From NCBI GenBank assembly GCA_024803745.1, contig JANJXV010000161.1, forward strand, positions 186,001-250,000: 64,000 nt of DNA. The letters are read 5' to 3'. Source of the stretch: Megascapheus bottae. Its lineage: Eukaryota; Chordata; Mammalia; Rodentia; Geomyidae. The position numbers and the translations under genes were made by a program. Shown in pieces: positions 44,729 to 57,766 of this stretch (position 1 is the first letter of the stretch; the number at the start of each line of letters is the position of its first letter). The notes beneath the pieces are model-generated. The model was not told the origin of the DNA, made no database searches, and saw only the letters and a list, made by a program, of their open reading frames with translations.

Positions 44729-47700
44729 CTAATGATTATGAAGAATGAGGGAAACCACTGAGCCTAAGTTCCTTTGAGTCTGGCTTACTTCACTTAATAT
44801 GATTTGTTATAAGTCTTTCCATTTCCTAACAAATAGGGCGATGTCATTCTTTCTGACAGCAGCATAGAATTCCATTGTGTACAAATACCACAACTTGTTG
44901 ATCCACTCATCAACTGAGGGACATCTGGGTTGGTTCCATATCTTTGCTATGGTGAATAGTGCTGCAATGAACATTGTTGTGCTAGTGGGTTTAGTATGCC
45001 CTTGTTTCTGGATTGTTGGGTAAATGCCAAGTACTGGAATTGGTGGGTCATAGGGGAGTTGTATGTTTAGCGTTTTGAGGCACTGCCGCACTGCTTTCCA
45101 TAGTGGTTGAACGAGTTTGCACTCCCTCCAACAGTGTAGTAGTGATCCCTCCTGACCACATCCCCTCCAGCATCTGTTGTCATTCGTTTTCCTGATCCTG
45201 GCCATTCTAACTGGAGTTAGGTGGAATCTTAGACTTGTTTTGATTTGCATTTCTTTTATGACCAGAGATGTTGAGCATTTCTTCATGTGTCTATAGGCCA
45301 TTTTTGTTTCTTCTTCAGAGAAGACTCTCTTTAAGTCTTTGGCCCATTTTGTAATGGGATGGGTGTTACTTTGGAGGTTAGTTTTGGAGTGATTCAATTT
45401 TTTCAGTTGTTGATATATTTTAGATATGAGGCCTTGTTCCGTTGTTTGGGTGGTGAAGATCTTCTCCCACTCTGTAGGCTTCCTGATTAGTTTACTAGCT
45501 ATATCCGTTGCCATACAAAAGCTCTGCAGTTTAATGCAGTCCCACTTATCCAGCCTTTCTCTGATTTGTTGTGATTCTTGGTCCTTATTAAGAAAGTTTC
45601 GACCTGTACCAAGGAGGCCTAGTGTATCTCCTATTCCTTCCTGTAAACTTTTCAGTGTGTCAGCTTTTACCTCCACGTCTTTGATCCATTTGGAGTTAAT
45701 TCTAGTGCAAGGGGACAAAGAAGGATCCAACTTTAGTTTTCTGCAGGTGTTTAACCAGTTCTGCCAGCACAACTTGTTGAAGAGGCTATCTTTCTTCCAT
45801 TCTATTTTTTTGGCTCCCTGGTCAAAGATTAGGTGGCCATAGGTCTGTGGTTTAATATCTGGGTCCGCAGTTCTACTCCATTGGACTTCAGGCCTGTTCT
45901 TGTGCCAGTACCAAGCTGTTTTGAGAATTATAGCTCTGTAATAGAGCCTTAAGTTTGGAATTGAAATTCCTCCAGCGCTGTTCTTTCTGCTAAGAAGTGT
46001 TTTTGCTATACGGGGTCTTTTATTATTCCATATGAAATTTTGAATTGCCTCTTCTATGTCTTTAAAGAATGACATTGGCATGTTGATGGGTATTACATTG
46101 AATTTGTAGATAGCCCTTGGCAAGATTGTCATTTTCACAATGTTGATTCTTCCAATCCAGGAGCATGGGAGGTTTTTCCATTTCCTTAGTTCTGCTTTAA
46201 TTTCCTTTTTTAGGGTTTTAAAGTTTTCATCTAAACGGTCCTTTACATTCTTAGTTAAGCTAATTGCTAGGTACTTTATTTTCTTTGAGGCTATTGTGAA
46301 AGGATTTTCTTTCCTGATTATTGCCTCGTTCCTCTCAGTGTTGGCGTAAAGTAAGGCAGTTGATTTGTGAGGGTTGATTTTATGGCCTGCTACCCTTCCA
46401 AAGCTTTGAATCACCTCAAGGAGCTTGGGAGTAGAGTCTATAGGATTCTTTAAATACAGAATCATGTCATCTGCAAAGAAGGATAGTTTTATTTCCTCTT
46501 TCCCTACTTGGATCCCCTTTATGCTTGCTTCTTGCCTTATTGCACTGCCTAGGAATTCTAGTACTATGTTAAAAAGGAGTGGAGAGAGTGGGCATCCTTG
46601 TCTCGTTCCTGATTTTAGAGGGAATGGCTTTAGATTTTCACCATTAAGTATAATACTAGCAGTGGGTTTCTCATACACAGCCTTTATTACATTGAGAAAT
46701 GTTCCATGGATTCCTAGTTTCTCCACATCTTTTAACATAAAGGGGTTTTGGATCTTGTCAAATGCCTTTTCCGCATCTATTGAGACAATCATGTGATTTT
46801 ATCCCTGCTCCTGTTGATGTGTTGAATTATATTAATTGATTTGTGTATGTTGAACCAGCTTTGCCTCCCTGTGATGAATCCAGTTTGATCATAGTGTATA
46901 TTTTTTTGATGAGTTGTTGTAGACGGTTGGCCAGTATTTTGTTGAGAAGTTTTGCATCGAGGTTCATCAAAGAAATGGGTCTATAGATCTCTTTCTTTGA
47001 TGAATCTCTGTCTGGTTTGGGGATGAGGGATATGCTGGCTTCACAGAATCAGTTTAGTAAAGAACCTTCATTTTCAATTTCGTTGAAGAGCTTGAGGAGT
47101 ATTGGTGTGAGCTCTGCTTTGAAGACCTTATAGAATTCAGCTGTGAATCCATCTGGCCGTGGGCTCTTTTTAAGTGGAAGTTGTCTAATTTCCATTTCTA
47201 TTTCAGAGCTTGAAATAGGCCTGTTGAGTTGGGTTAGCTCTTCTTGGTTCAGTGTGTTTATGTTAATATTGTCTAGGAATTCATCCATTTCTTCTAGATT
47301 CTCAAATTTGTTGGCGTAAAGGTTTGAGAAGTATTCCCTCATGATATTCTGGATCTTGGTAATTTCTGTCGTGATATTACCATTTTCATCTGCGATTTTG
47401 TTGATTTCCATATGCTCTCTTCTTTTTTTGGTAAGATTTGCTAAGGGCTTGTCAATTTTCTTAATTCTTTCAAGAACCAACTCCTTGTTTTCTTGATTCT
47501 TTCTATAGTTTTTTTTATTCCAAATCATTTAATTTTGCTTTGATTTTAATAATTTGCTTTCTCCTAATGGGTTTAGGGTTGGTTTGTTGCTCTTTTTTCA
47601 GGAGGTTAAGGTGAGACATTAACTAGTTTGTTTGCCATTTTTCCAACTTGCTGTTGTAGGCACTCCACGCTATAAATTTTCCTCTGAGTACTTCCTTTGT

Positions 47701-48570
47701 TGTGTCCCTAAGGAGTTGATATTTGTGTGCTCCTTATTGTTAAATTTCATAAACAGTTGGATATCTGTTCTGATCTCTTCGATTACCCATTGTTTTTGAT
47801 TCAACAATGTGTGGTTCAGTCTCCATGAGTTACAGGGTTTTCTTTGGTGGAGATGTGTGTTCAGCTCCAATTTGATGCCTTTATGGTCTGAGAGTGTGCA
47901 TGGAATAATTTCAGTGTTTCTGAATCTGTCCAGGTTTGCTTTATGGCATAAGATGTGGTCTATTTTGGAAAAAGTTCCATGTGCTGCTGAGAAAAACGTA
48001 TATTGTGGTGTTACTGGGTGGAATATTCTGCAGATGTCTGTTAGATCTAGTTGGTCTATATAGTTGTTCAGTTCTAAGGTTTCTCTGTTGAGTTTTTGCC
48101 TTGTTGATCTGTCCATAGGTGAGAGTGGTGTGTTAAACTCACCAAAAATCACTGTGTTTCGATCTATGTATGGTTTCAGTGTAAGTAAAGTTTGCTTGAG
48201 GAAGTTTGGAGCTCCGGGATTGGGTGTGTAAATATTTAGGATTGTTATGTCTTCCGGGAGGAAAGATCCCTTTAGTAGTATGTAGTAACCTTCTTTGTCT
48301 TTTCTTACTAATTTTAGTTTGAAGTCTATTGTATCTGATATGAGGATGGCAACTCTAGCCTGTTTATGGGGGCAGTTAGCTTGATAGAGTTTATTCCAAC
48401 CTCTCACTTTCAAAAGATGATTGTTTTGGGGTAAGATGTGTCTCTCGAAGTCAGCAGAACGATGGCTCTTGCTTTTTGATCCAACTAGACAACCTATGCC
48501 GTTTAATTGGAGAGTTAAGTCCATTGATATTGAGAGTTAGGATTGAGAGATATTTATTAGTTCCTACCAT
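44729..48570 (-). pseudogene. L1 ORF2, copy e (661-codon open RT to C-terminus)
   Basis: Open pieces: endonuclease part 48,524-47,670; middle part 47,528-47,049 ([15 protein letters not shown], where the others read SPGPDGF); and RT to C-terminus 46,792-44,807. The last has [11 protein letters not shown] (motif A), [24 protein letters not shown] (catalytic Asp pair intact) and the Cys-His motif [18 protein letters not shown]. Breaks: TGA at codon 40, a frameshift after it, a shared TGA at 47,051-47,049, the lost A before motif A, and a private TAA at 44,809-44,807 that removes the last 25 or so codons. Confidence 0.95.
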
Positions 48571-48618
48571 TTTTAAAAGCTTTTAGTAGGGCCTGTGTCT
48601 TGACAGTTCTTGTGGTCC

Positions 48619-49802
48619 TTAGATGGTATGCTGTTTAGGTGCCATTTCTTTCCCTTTATTGCATTTATTTTCGTTTTCTATGTATAGAGCATCTTTGAGA
48701 ATTCTCTGTAGTGTTGGTTTTGTTTCGACATATTGTTGCAGCTTTTCCCTGGAATGGAATGTTTTTATTTTTCCCTCAGTTATGAATGAGAGCTTAGCTG
48801 GCTACAGTATTCTTGGTTGGTAGTTATTTGATTTAAGGGCATGACATATATGCTTCCAGTCACTTCGTGCTTGCATGGTCTCTGCTGAGAAATCTGGGGT
48901 TATTCTGATTGGTTTGCCTTTGTAGGTTACTGATCCCTTTTCCCTGGCTGCCTTTAGGATCTTTCCTTTCGTTTCTATTGATCCAGTTCGGATCACAATG
49001 TGGCGGTGGGATGTTCTTTTCTGGTCAGGTCTGTTTGGGGTTCTAAAAGCTTCTCGTATCTGGATGGGCCTGCCCTTCTGGATATTTGGGAAATTCTCTG
49101 AGATGATTCCCTGAAGTATATTTCCAATACCATTGACCTCTTTCTCCACGCCCTCCTCAATACCAACTAGCCTTAAATCAGGCTTCCTAATTGTATCTTG
49201 GACCTCCTGAAGCGCTCTCTCATATTTCCTAGATTTGGATTGACTCATTTTCTGTACTTTATAATAACTAAATTATCTTCAGCCACGGAAATTCTCTCCT
49301 CTGCAATGTCTAACCTGCTATCAAAGTTATCTACTTTATTTTTCATCTCCTTTGCTTCTAATTGCTCACTTTTGATGCCTTGCATCCCTTGTTTTAGATC
49401 ATGTATGGATTTCTTTATCTCCTTGATTTCCTTTTGAGTGGTTAGCTCAGTAGCTTTATTTTCTTTGGACATTTGCTGGAGTTTGGTCACGTTTTTATTT
49501 GTGGATTCTTTGAATTCATCCATCTTTCTTTGAAAAACCTTTATTATGGCCTCCTTTATGGCTTCTTCTTTTTCACTTATCACCTTGTTTTTGCTTTCCT
49601 CTTGTTCAGGTATGGCTTCCTCCATTATCTCTTTCTTTATATTTTCACATTTTTCATTAATGATGTTTCTCAATTGCATTTGTGTAGCAATTGGAAGACT
49701 CTCCTCTAGGTTTGCCAGTGACTGTTCCATTGTCTGTTTACATTGGGTGGGGGATGTTGTTTCTTGATTTGACATTTTTCTTGAGTTTCTTGTTCTGCCC
49801 AT
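48619..49802 (-). pseudogene. L1 ORF1, copy e
   Basis: Coiled-coil part 49,802-49,245 (185 codons) and RNA-binding part 49,248-48,802 (148 codons, MSQSKSRKYERALQEVQDTI at its start) overlap by the four bases ATGA. The TAG before PAKLSF follows, then the same frame runs to TAA at 48,621-48,619. In other L1s these are one continuous protein, so this is a frameshift plus a nonsense change. Confidence 0.93.
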
Positions 49803-50362
49803 TTGAAAATGGGAGCAAGATTACTACTAAATACGATTATAGTTTTTCAGATATAACCAACCTAGACCTCTGTAGCTGGCAGACACTAGATGTTCACAAG
49901 TTTTGATTGGTATTATCACTCTTTCTTTATGTGCACTTACAGACCAGCCTAATACAACCACTGATAAGCGATTCATACCCAAAACAATAAGCCTCTCAAT
50001 CCAATCTCTATTGTCTTTAAGTCCCTCTGAGCCTAGAGAATAATTAACCACCTACATATACAATATTGCTCAACAGCCATCAAGTGTAGATCCGTGCAGT
50101 ATAAGGGTTGAAAGACGAGCAGAGGTCCAGAGATAGAAAAAAAAGGATGAGAGAGGTCAGGGGAGGTGCAAGAGGATTAACGTAGGAGTGTAAGAATATT
50201 GTAGTAATGAAGAAAAGTTATAGCATAAGGATAACTGACATAAGTTGGTAAGTAGGTAGCATATTTGAGTACAAAGTTTGGAAAGTATTAGAATAAAACT
50301 TATGTGTTGCTGCACGACTAGCTCTTAGCCCACCCAGTGGCCTCACAGTGGACCATGGGATG

Positions 50363-51734
50363 GATCTGTTTTTCTTGTCTACGTTGAGGGAAAGGGGTAT
50401 TTCACAAGATGCAGAAGCGAAGATTTCAGAAGCAAATGCTGTGAGTGAATTAGCTCGTAAAAAGCATTTTTATTTTCTTTTATCTTTCTGCCAGTCTTGG
50501 GGCTTGAATTCAGGGCCTGAGCACTGTCCTCGGGTTTTCTCAAGTCTAGCCCTCTGCCACTTGAGCCACAGTGCCACATCTAGATTTTCTATCTATGTGA
50601 TACTGAGCAATCAAACCCAGATCTTCATGGATGCTAGGCAAGCACTCTACCACTATGCCAAACTCTCAAACCTGACATAGTAATTATAAAGTCATCATCA
50701 TCATCATCATATCCAAATATCCTTTTTCCTACAAAGAATGAACACTTAACTGTGTCTAATGCTTTTTTTTAATTTCACTAATTCGTCTGTGTTTTTCCCT
50801 CTTGCATTTTTTACACATGACAGCAAAGCTAATCATCAGGAAAAAATTGATTAGGATACAGAAACCTAATAATATCCTAGTAGATTGACGTCAAAAATAT
50901 GTGCAAGATGCCCTGTGTGTTTGACCTAGTGGGAGAGTCCTTGGCTACCAAGCAGTAAGCCTCAGGTTTGATTCCTCATTACCACATACATAGAAAACGC
51001 TGCAAGTGGTGCTGTGGCTCGGTGGGACAGCTAAAGCCTAAAGAAAGCCCAAGAACAATGTTCACACTCTGAGGTCAAGACCCAAGACTAGCAAAAACAA
51101 AAAAAATTCGACAAGGGGCAAAATGCCGGCAGAGAAGGCACTGTGAAGCAAATGTTTTGTAAAGGATGAGGGCAATATTGACCCTTAAGTTTGGATCTTA
51201 CCTAAGAAAGGCTCCTTGAGCCTGAGACCAGACTGGTAGTTGGGCCTAGTGGAAGACATTGGGATTGGACAAATAAGGTTTGCTGTATACTACATCCACA
51301 CGTATATTGTGAGACTGAAGGAGAGATTCAGGCTCCAGTATGTCTTTGGTGAGGTCTTTTGTGAGCAAGGATCTTTGGTCATTGGGCCCTGAAAGGTGAC
51401 CCTGCCTCCCTCACAATGGAACAGAATATGGAACCCTGGTAACCAAGCCACTGTAACTAACAACCAGCTCAAGCCAGCTCACTTGGCCTGTGGCTCAGGA
51501 GGAAGAAAGATGTTGCTGTGCTGTTGCCAAAGGTCAGGAAACTCGAGTCTCAGGCATGGAAGTTGTGGATGTCTTACTCGAAGATGTACATGCTAGATCA
51601 TTGCCAAGCCACAAATCCAGTATAACAGAACTTTCTCTAAGAAGAAGGCCAGGAAAATCCAGGGCAACCAGATGAGGTAAATTTCTAAGAAGAAATGTAT
51701 TTGACCCCATCATCCTCCCCACACACTACAACTT
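50363..51734. repeat. Array spacer F, copy e
   Basis: Reverse IDL-Geo (about 50,488-50,676), short (TCA)n, forward IDL-Geo (about 50,908-51,108), then the RalGDS-neighbourhood sequence up to the poly(T) of L1 f. Very close to copies d and f. Confidence 0.93.
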
Positions 51735-52149
51735 TCTTTTTGTTCATTTTTTATTGTAATTAGTAAAAGGGTTAGATGATATATGCCAGATAGAAGGTGC
51801 ATTAATTCACATACATTGATACCCTTTCACATGTCTTGGTACCCATTTCCCTCCAACCCCACACCCCCCACCCGTCTTGGTTTTCCCCCCTTCCCTATCA
51901 AATTTCAAATATCCAAATACAAATAAATTCAATATATCAGATAACAAAGTGAGATACTATACCAATATGGGATAACCAAGGGACAGCAAGCGAGATGAGA
52001 GACAACATAGTACATTAAGGACAACAATCATTCATTATATGGCTTTTGTGTCAATATCCTGGAGGTCCTTTCAATTAGCTTCACATTATATGGCCTTATA
52101 TATGGCCTTTTGCTCTATTGCCAATCTCTGCTAGTAGAGCCCAAGGTTT

Positions 52150-55100
52150 CTACTGATTATGATGAATGAGGGAAACCACTGAGCCTAAGTTCCTTTGAGT
52201 CTGGCTTACTTCACTTAATATGATTTCCTCTAAGTCTTTCCATTTCCTAACAAATGGGGCGATGTCATTCTTTCTGACAGCAGCATAGAATTCCATTGTG
52301 TACAAATACCACAACTTGTTGATCCACTCATCAACTGAGGGACATCTGGGTTGGTTCCATATCTTTGCTATGGTGAATAGTGCTGCAATGAATATTGTTG
52401 TGCCAGTGGGTTTAGTAGGCCCTTGTTTCTGGATTGTTGGGTAAATGCCAAGTACTGGAATTGCTGGGTCATAGGGGAGTTGTATGTTTAGCGTTTTTAG
52501 GCACTGCCATAGTGGTTGAACGAGTTTGCACTCCCACCAACAGTGTAGTAGTGATCCCTCCTGACCACATCCCCTCCAGCATCTGTTGTCATTCGTTTTC
52601 CTGATCCTGGCCATTCTAACTGGAGTTAGGTGAATCTTAGACTTGTTTTGATTTGCATTTCTTTTATGACCAGAGATGTTGAGCATTTCTTCATGTGTCT
52701 ATAGGCCATTTTTTTCTTCTTCAGAGAAGACTCTCTTTATATCTTTGGCCCATTTTGTAATGGGATGGGTGTTACTTTGGAGGTTAGTTTTGGAGTGATT
52801 CAATTTTTTGAGTTGTTGATATATTTTAGATATGAGGCCTTGTTCCGTTGTTTGGGTGGTGAAGATCTTCTCCCACTCTGTAGGCTTCCTGATTAGTTTA
52901 CTAGCTATATCCGTTGCCATACAAAAGCTCTGCAGTTTAATGCAGTCCCACTTATCCAGCCTTTCTCTGATTTGTTGTGATTCTTGGTCCTTATTAACAA
53001 AGTTTCGACCTGTACCAAGGAGGCCTAGTGTATCTCCTATTCCTTCCTGTAAACTTTTCAGTGTGTCAGCTTTTACCTCCACGTCTTTGATCCATTTGGA
53101 GTTAATTCTAGTGCAAGGTGACAAAGAAGGATCCAACTTTAGTTTTCTGCAGGTGTTTAACCAGTTCTGCAAGCACAATTTGTTGAAGAGGCTATCTTTC
53201 TTCCATTCTATTTTTTTGGCTCCCTGGTCAAAGATTAGGTGGCCATAGGTCTGTGGTTTAATATCTGGGTCCGCAGTTCTACTCCATTGGACTTCAGGCC
53301 TGTTCTTGTGCCAGTACCAAGCTGTTTTGAGAATTATAGCTCTGTAATAGAGCCTTAAGTTTGGAATTGAAATTCCTCCAGCGCTGTTCTTTCTGCTAAG
53401 AAGTGTTTTTGCTATACGGGGTCTTTTATTATTCCATATGAAATTTTGAATTGCCTCTTCTATGTCTTTAAAGAATGACATTGGCATGTTGATGGGTATT
53501 ACATTGAATTTGTAGATAGCCCTTGGCAAGATTGTCATTTTCAAAATGTTGATTCTTCCAATCCAGGAGCAAGGGAGGTTTTTCCATTTCCTTAGTTCTG
53601 CTTTAATTTCCTTTTTTAGGGTTTTAAAGTTTTCATCTAAACGGTCCTTTACATTCTTAGTTAAGCTAATTGCTAGGTACTTTATTTTCTTTGAGGCTAT
53701 TGTGAAAGGAATTTCTTTCCTGATTATTGCCTCGTTCCTCTCAGTGTTGGCGTAAAGTAAGGCAGTTGATTTGTGAGGGTTGATTTTATGGCCTGCTACC
53801 CTTCCAAAGCTTTGAATCAGCTCAAGGAGCTTGGGAGTAGAGTCTATAGGATTCTTTAAATACAGAATCATGTAATCTGCAAAGAGGGATAGTTTTATTT
53901 CCTCTTTCCCTACTTGGATCCCCTTTATGCTCGCTTCTTGCCTTATTGCACTGCCTAGGAATTCTAGTACTATGTTAAAATGGAGTGGAGAGAGTGGGCA
54001 TCCTTGTCTCGTTCCTGATTTTAGAGGGAATGGCTTTAGATTTTCACCATTAAGTATAATACTAGCAGTGGGTTTCTCATACACAGCCTTTATTACATTG
54101 AGAAATGTTCCATGGATTCCTAGTTTCTCCACATCTTTTAACATAAAGGGGTTTTGGATCTTGTCAAATGCCTTTTCCCCATCTATTGAGACAATCATGT
54201 GATTTTATCCCTGCTCCTGTTGATGTGTTGAATTATATTAATTGATTTGTGTATGTTGAACCAGCTTTGCCTCCCTGTGATGAATCCAGTTTGATCATAG
54301 TGTACGTTTTTTTGATGAGTTGTTTTAGAGGGTTGGCCAGTATTTTGTTGAGAAGTTTTGCATCGAGGTTCATCAAAGAAATGGGTCTATAGATCTCTTT
54401 CTTTGATGAATCTCTGTCTGGTTTGGGGATGAGGGATATGCTGGCTTCACAGAATCAGTTTAGTAAAGAACCTTCATTTTCAATTTCGTTGAAGAGCTTG
54501 AGGAGTATTGGTGTGAGCTCTGCTTTGAAGACCTTATAGAATTCAGCTGTGAATCCATCTGGCCCTGGGCTCTTTTTAAGTGGAAGTTGTCTAATTTCCA
54601 TTTCTATTTCAGAGCTTGAAATAGGCCTGTTGAGTTGGGATAGCTCTTCTTGGTTCAGTGTGTGTATGTTAATATTGTCTAGGAATTCATCCATTTCTTC
54701 TAGATTCTCAAATTTGTTGGCGTAAAGTTTTGAGAAGTATTCCCTCATGATATTCTGGATCTTGGTCATTTCTGTCGTGATATTACCATTTTCATCTGCG
54801 ATTTTGTTTATTTCGACATGCTCTCTTCTTTTTTTGGTAAGATTTGCTAAGGGCTTGTCAATTTTGTTAATTCTTTCAAGAACCAACTCCTTGTTTTGTT
54901 GATTCTTTCTATAGGTTTTTTTATTCCAAATCATTTAATTCTGCTTTGATTTTAATAATTTGCTTTCTCCTAATGGGTTTAGGGTTGGTTTGTTGCTCTT
55001 TTTCCAGGAGGTTAAGGTGAGACATTAACTAGTTGTTTTGCCATTTTTCCAACTTGCTGTTGTAGGCACTCCGCGCTATAAATTTTCCTCTGAGTACTGC

Positions 55101-55976
55101 ATTTGTTGTGTCCCTAAGGAGTTGATATTTGTGTGCTCCTTATTGTTAAATTTCATAAACAGTTGGATATCTGTTCTGATCTCTTCGATTACCCATTGTT
55201 TTTGATTCAACAATGTGTGGTTCAGTCTCCATGAGTTACAGGGTTTTCTTTGGTGGAGATGTGTGTTCAGCTCCAATTTGATGCCTTTATGGTCTGAGAG
55301 TGTGCATGGAATAATTTCAGTGTTTCTGAATCTGTCCAGGTTTGCTTTATGGCCTAAGATGTGGTCTATTTTGGAAAATGTTCCATGTGCTGCTGAGAAA
55401 AACGTATATTGTGGTGTTACTGGGTGGAATATTCTGCAGATGTCTGTTAGATCTAGTTGGTCTATATAGTTGTTCAGTTCTAAGGTTTCTCTGTTGAGTT
55501 TTTGCCTTGTTGATCTGTCCATAGGTGAGAGTGGTGTGTTAAACTCACCAACAATCACTGTATTTCGATCTATGTATGGTTTCAGTGTAAGTAAAGTTTG
55601 CTTGATGAAGTTTGGAGCTCCGGGATTGGGTGTGTAAATATTTAGGATTGTTATGTCTTCCGGGAGGAAAGATCCCTTTAGTAGTATGTAGTAACCTTCT
55701 TTGTCTTTTCTTACTAATTTTAGTTTGAAGTCTATTGTATCTGATATGAGGATGGCAACTCTAGCCTCTTTATGGGGGCAGTAAGCTTGATAGAGTTTAT
55801 TCCAACCTCTCACTTTCAAAAGATGATTGTTTTGGGGTAAGATGTGTCTCTCGAAGTCAGCAGAACGATGGCTCTTGCTTTTTGATCCAACTAGACAACC
55901 TATGCCGTTTAATTGGAGATTAAAGTCCATTGATATTGAGAGTTAGGATTGAGAGATATTTATCAGTTCCTACCAT
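52150..55976 (-). pseudogene. L1 ORF2, copy f (altered catalytic site)
   Basis: Open pieces: 55,930-55,076 (endonuclease), 54,934-54,455, 54,198-52,699 (RT, 499 codons) and 52,686-52,150 (C-terminus). The RT catalytic FADD is FADY here, because the second Asp codon at about 53,874-53,877 is changed to Tyr. Motif A reads SIDGEKAFDKI instead of [12 protein letters not shown] deletion near 52,507 removes a few residues before the last part. Shared TGA codons and frameshifts as in the other copies. Confidence 0.95.
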
Positions 55977-56024
55977 TTTTAAAAGCTTTTAGTAGGGCCT
56001 GTGTCTTGACAGTTCTTGTGGTCC

Positions 56025-57208
56025 TTAGATGGTATGCTGTTTAGGTGCCATTTCTTTCCCTATATTGCATTTATTTTGGTTTTCTATGTATAGAGCATCT
56101 TTGAGAATTCTCTGTAGTGTTGGTTTTGTTTCGACATATTGTTGCAGCTTTTCCCTGGAGTGGAATGTTTTTATTTTTCCCTCAGTTATGAATGAGAGCT
56201 TAGCTGGCTACAGTATTCTTGGTTGGTAGTTATTTGATTTAAGGGCATGACATATATGCTTCCAGTCACTTCGTGCTTGCATGGTCTCTGCTGAGAAATC
56301 TGGGGTTATTCTGATTGGTTTGCCTTTGTAGGTTACTGATCCCTTTTCCCTGGCTGCCTGTAGGATCTTTCCTTTCGTTTCTATTGATCCAGTTCGGATC
56401 ACAATGTGGCGGTGGGATGTTCTTTTCTGGTCAGGTCTGTTTGGGGTTCTAAAAGCTTCTCGTATCTGGATGGGCCTGCCCTTCTGGATATTTGGGAAAT
56501 TCTCTGAGATGATTCCCTGAAGTATATTTCCAATACCATTGACCTCTTTCTCCACGCCCTCCTCAGTACCAACTAGCCTTAAATTAGGCTTCCTAATTGT
56601 ATCTTGGACCTCCTGAAGCGCTCTCTCATATTTCCTAGATTTGGATTGACTCATTTTCTGTTCTTTATAATACCTAAATTATCTTCAGCCACGGAAATTC
56701 TCTCCTCTGCAATGTCTAACCTGCTATCAAAGCTATCTACTTTATTTTTCATCTCCCTTGCTTCTAATTGCTCACTTTTGATGCCTTGCATCCCTTGTTT
56801 TAGATCATGTATGGATTTCTTTATCTCCTTGATTTCCTTTTGAGTGGTTAGCTCAGTAGCTTTATTTTCTTTGGACATTTGCTGGAGTTTGGTCACGTTT
56901 TTATTTGTGGATTCTTTGAATTCATCCATCTTTCTTTGAAAAACCTTTATTATGGCCTCCTTTATGGCTTCTTCTTTTTCACTTATCACCTTGTTTTTGC
57001 TTTCCTCTTGTTCAGGTATGGCTTCCTCCATTATCTCTTTCTTTATATTTTCACATTTTTCATTAATGATGTTTATCAATTGCATTTGTGTAGCAATTGG
57101 AAGACTCTCCTCTAGGTTTGCCAGTGACTGTTCCATTGTCTGTTTACATTGGGTGGGGGATGTTGTTTCTTGATTTGACATTTTTCTTGAGTTTCTTGTT
57201 CTGCCCAT
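56025..57208 (-). pseudogene. L1 ORF1, copy f
   Basis: Coiled-coil part 57,208-56,651 and RNA-binding part 56,654-56,208, with the same ATGA overlap and the same TAG before PAKLSF as copies b and e. Confidence 0.93.
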
Positions 57209-57766
57209 TTGAAAATGGGAGCAAGATTACTACTAAATACGATTATGGTTTTTCAGATATACCCAACCTAGACCTCTGTCGCTGGCAGACACTAGATGTT
57301 CACAAGTTTTGATTGGTATTATCACTCTTTTTTTTGTGCACTTACAGACCAGTCTAATACAACCACTGATAAGCGATTTATACCCAAAACAATAAGCCTC
57401 TCAATCCAATCTCTATTGTCGTTAAGTCCCTCTGAGCCTAGAGAATAATTAACCACCTACATATACAATATTGCTCAACAGCCATCAAGTGGAGATCCGT
57501 GCAGTATAAGGGTTGAAAGACGAGCAGAGGTCCAGAGATAGAATAAAAGAATGAGAGAGGTCAGGGGAGGTGCTAGAGGATTAACGTAGGAGTGTAATAA
57601 TATTGTAGTAATGAAGAAAAGGCAGAGCATAAGGATAACTGACCTAAGTAGGTAAGTAGGTAGCATATTTGAGTACAAAGTTTGGAAAGTATTAGAATAA
57701 AACTTATGTGTTGCTGCACGACTAGCTCTTAGCCCAACCAGTGGCCTCACAGTAGACCATGGGATG

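Larger units (their letters stand above)
44314..50362 (-). mobile_element. L1 copy e, full-length-sized LINE-1
   Basis: Same layout as copy b: leader 50,362-49,803, ORF1 49,802-48,619, ORF2 48,570-44,729, 3'UTR with a G-quadruplex-type tract at 44,428-44,452, and poly(A). It keeps the longest open RT segment in the window. It carries the shared ORF1 and ORF2 lesions and is not autonomous. Confidence 0.96.
51735..57766 (-). mobile_element. L1 copy f, full-length-sized LINE-1
   Basis: Leader 57,766-57,209, ORF1 57,208-56,025, ORF2 55,976-52,150, 3'UTR with a G-quadruplex-type tract at 51,849-51,873, and a short, interrupted poly(A). Same lesions as b, e and g, plus private ones. The 74-codon leader frame of the other copies is broken here. 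Confidence 0.96.
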
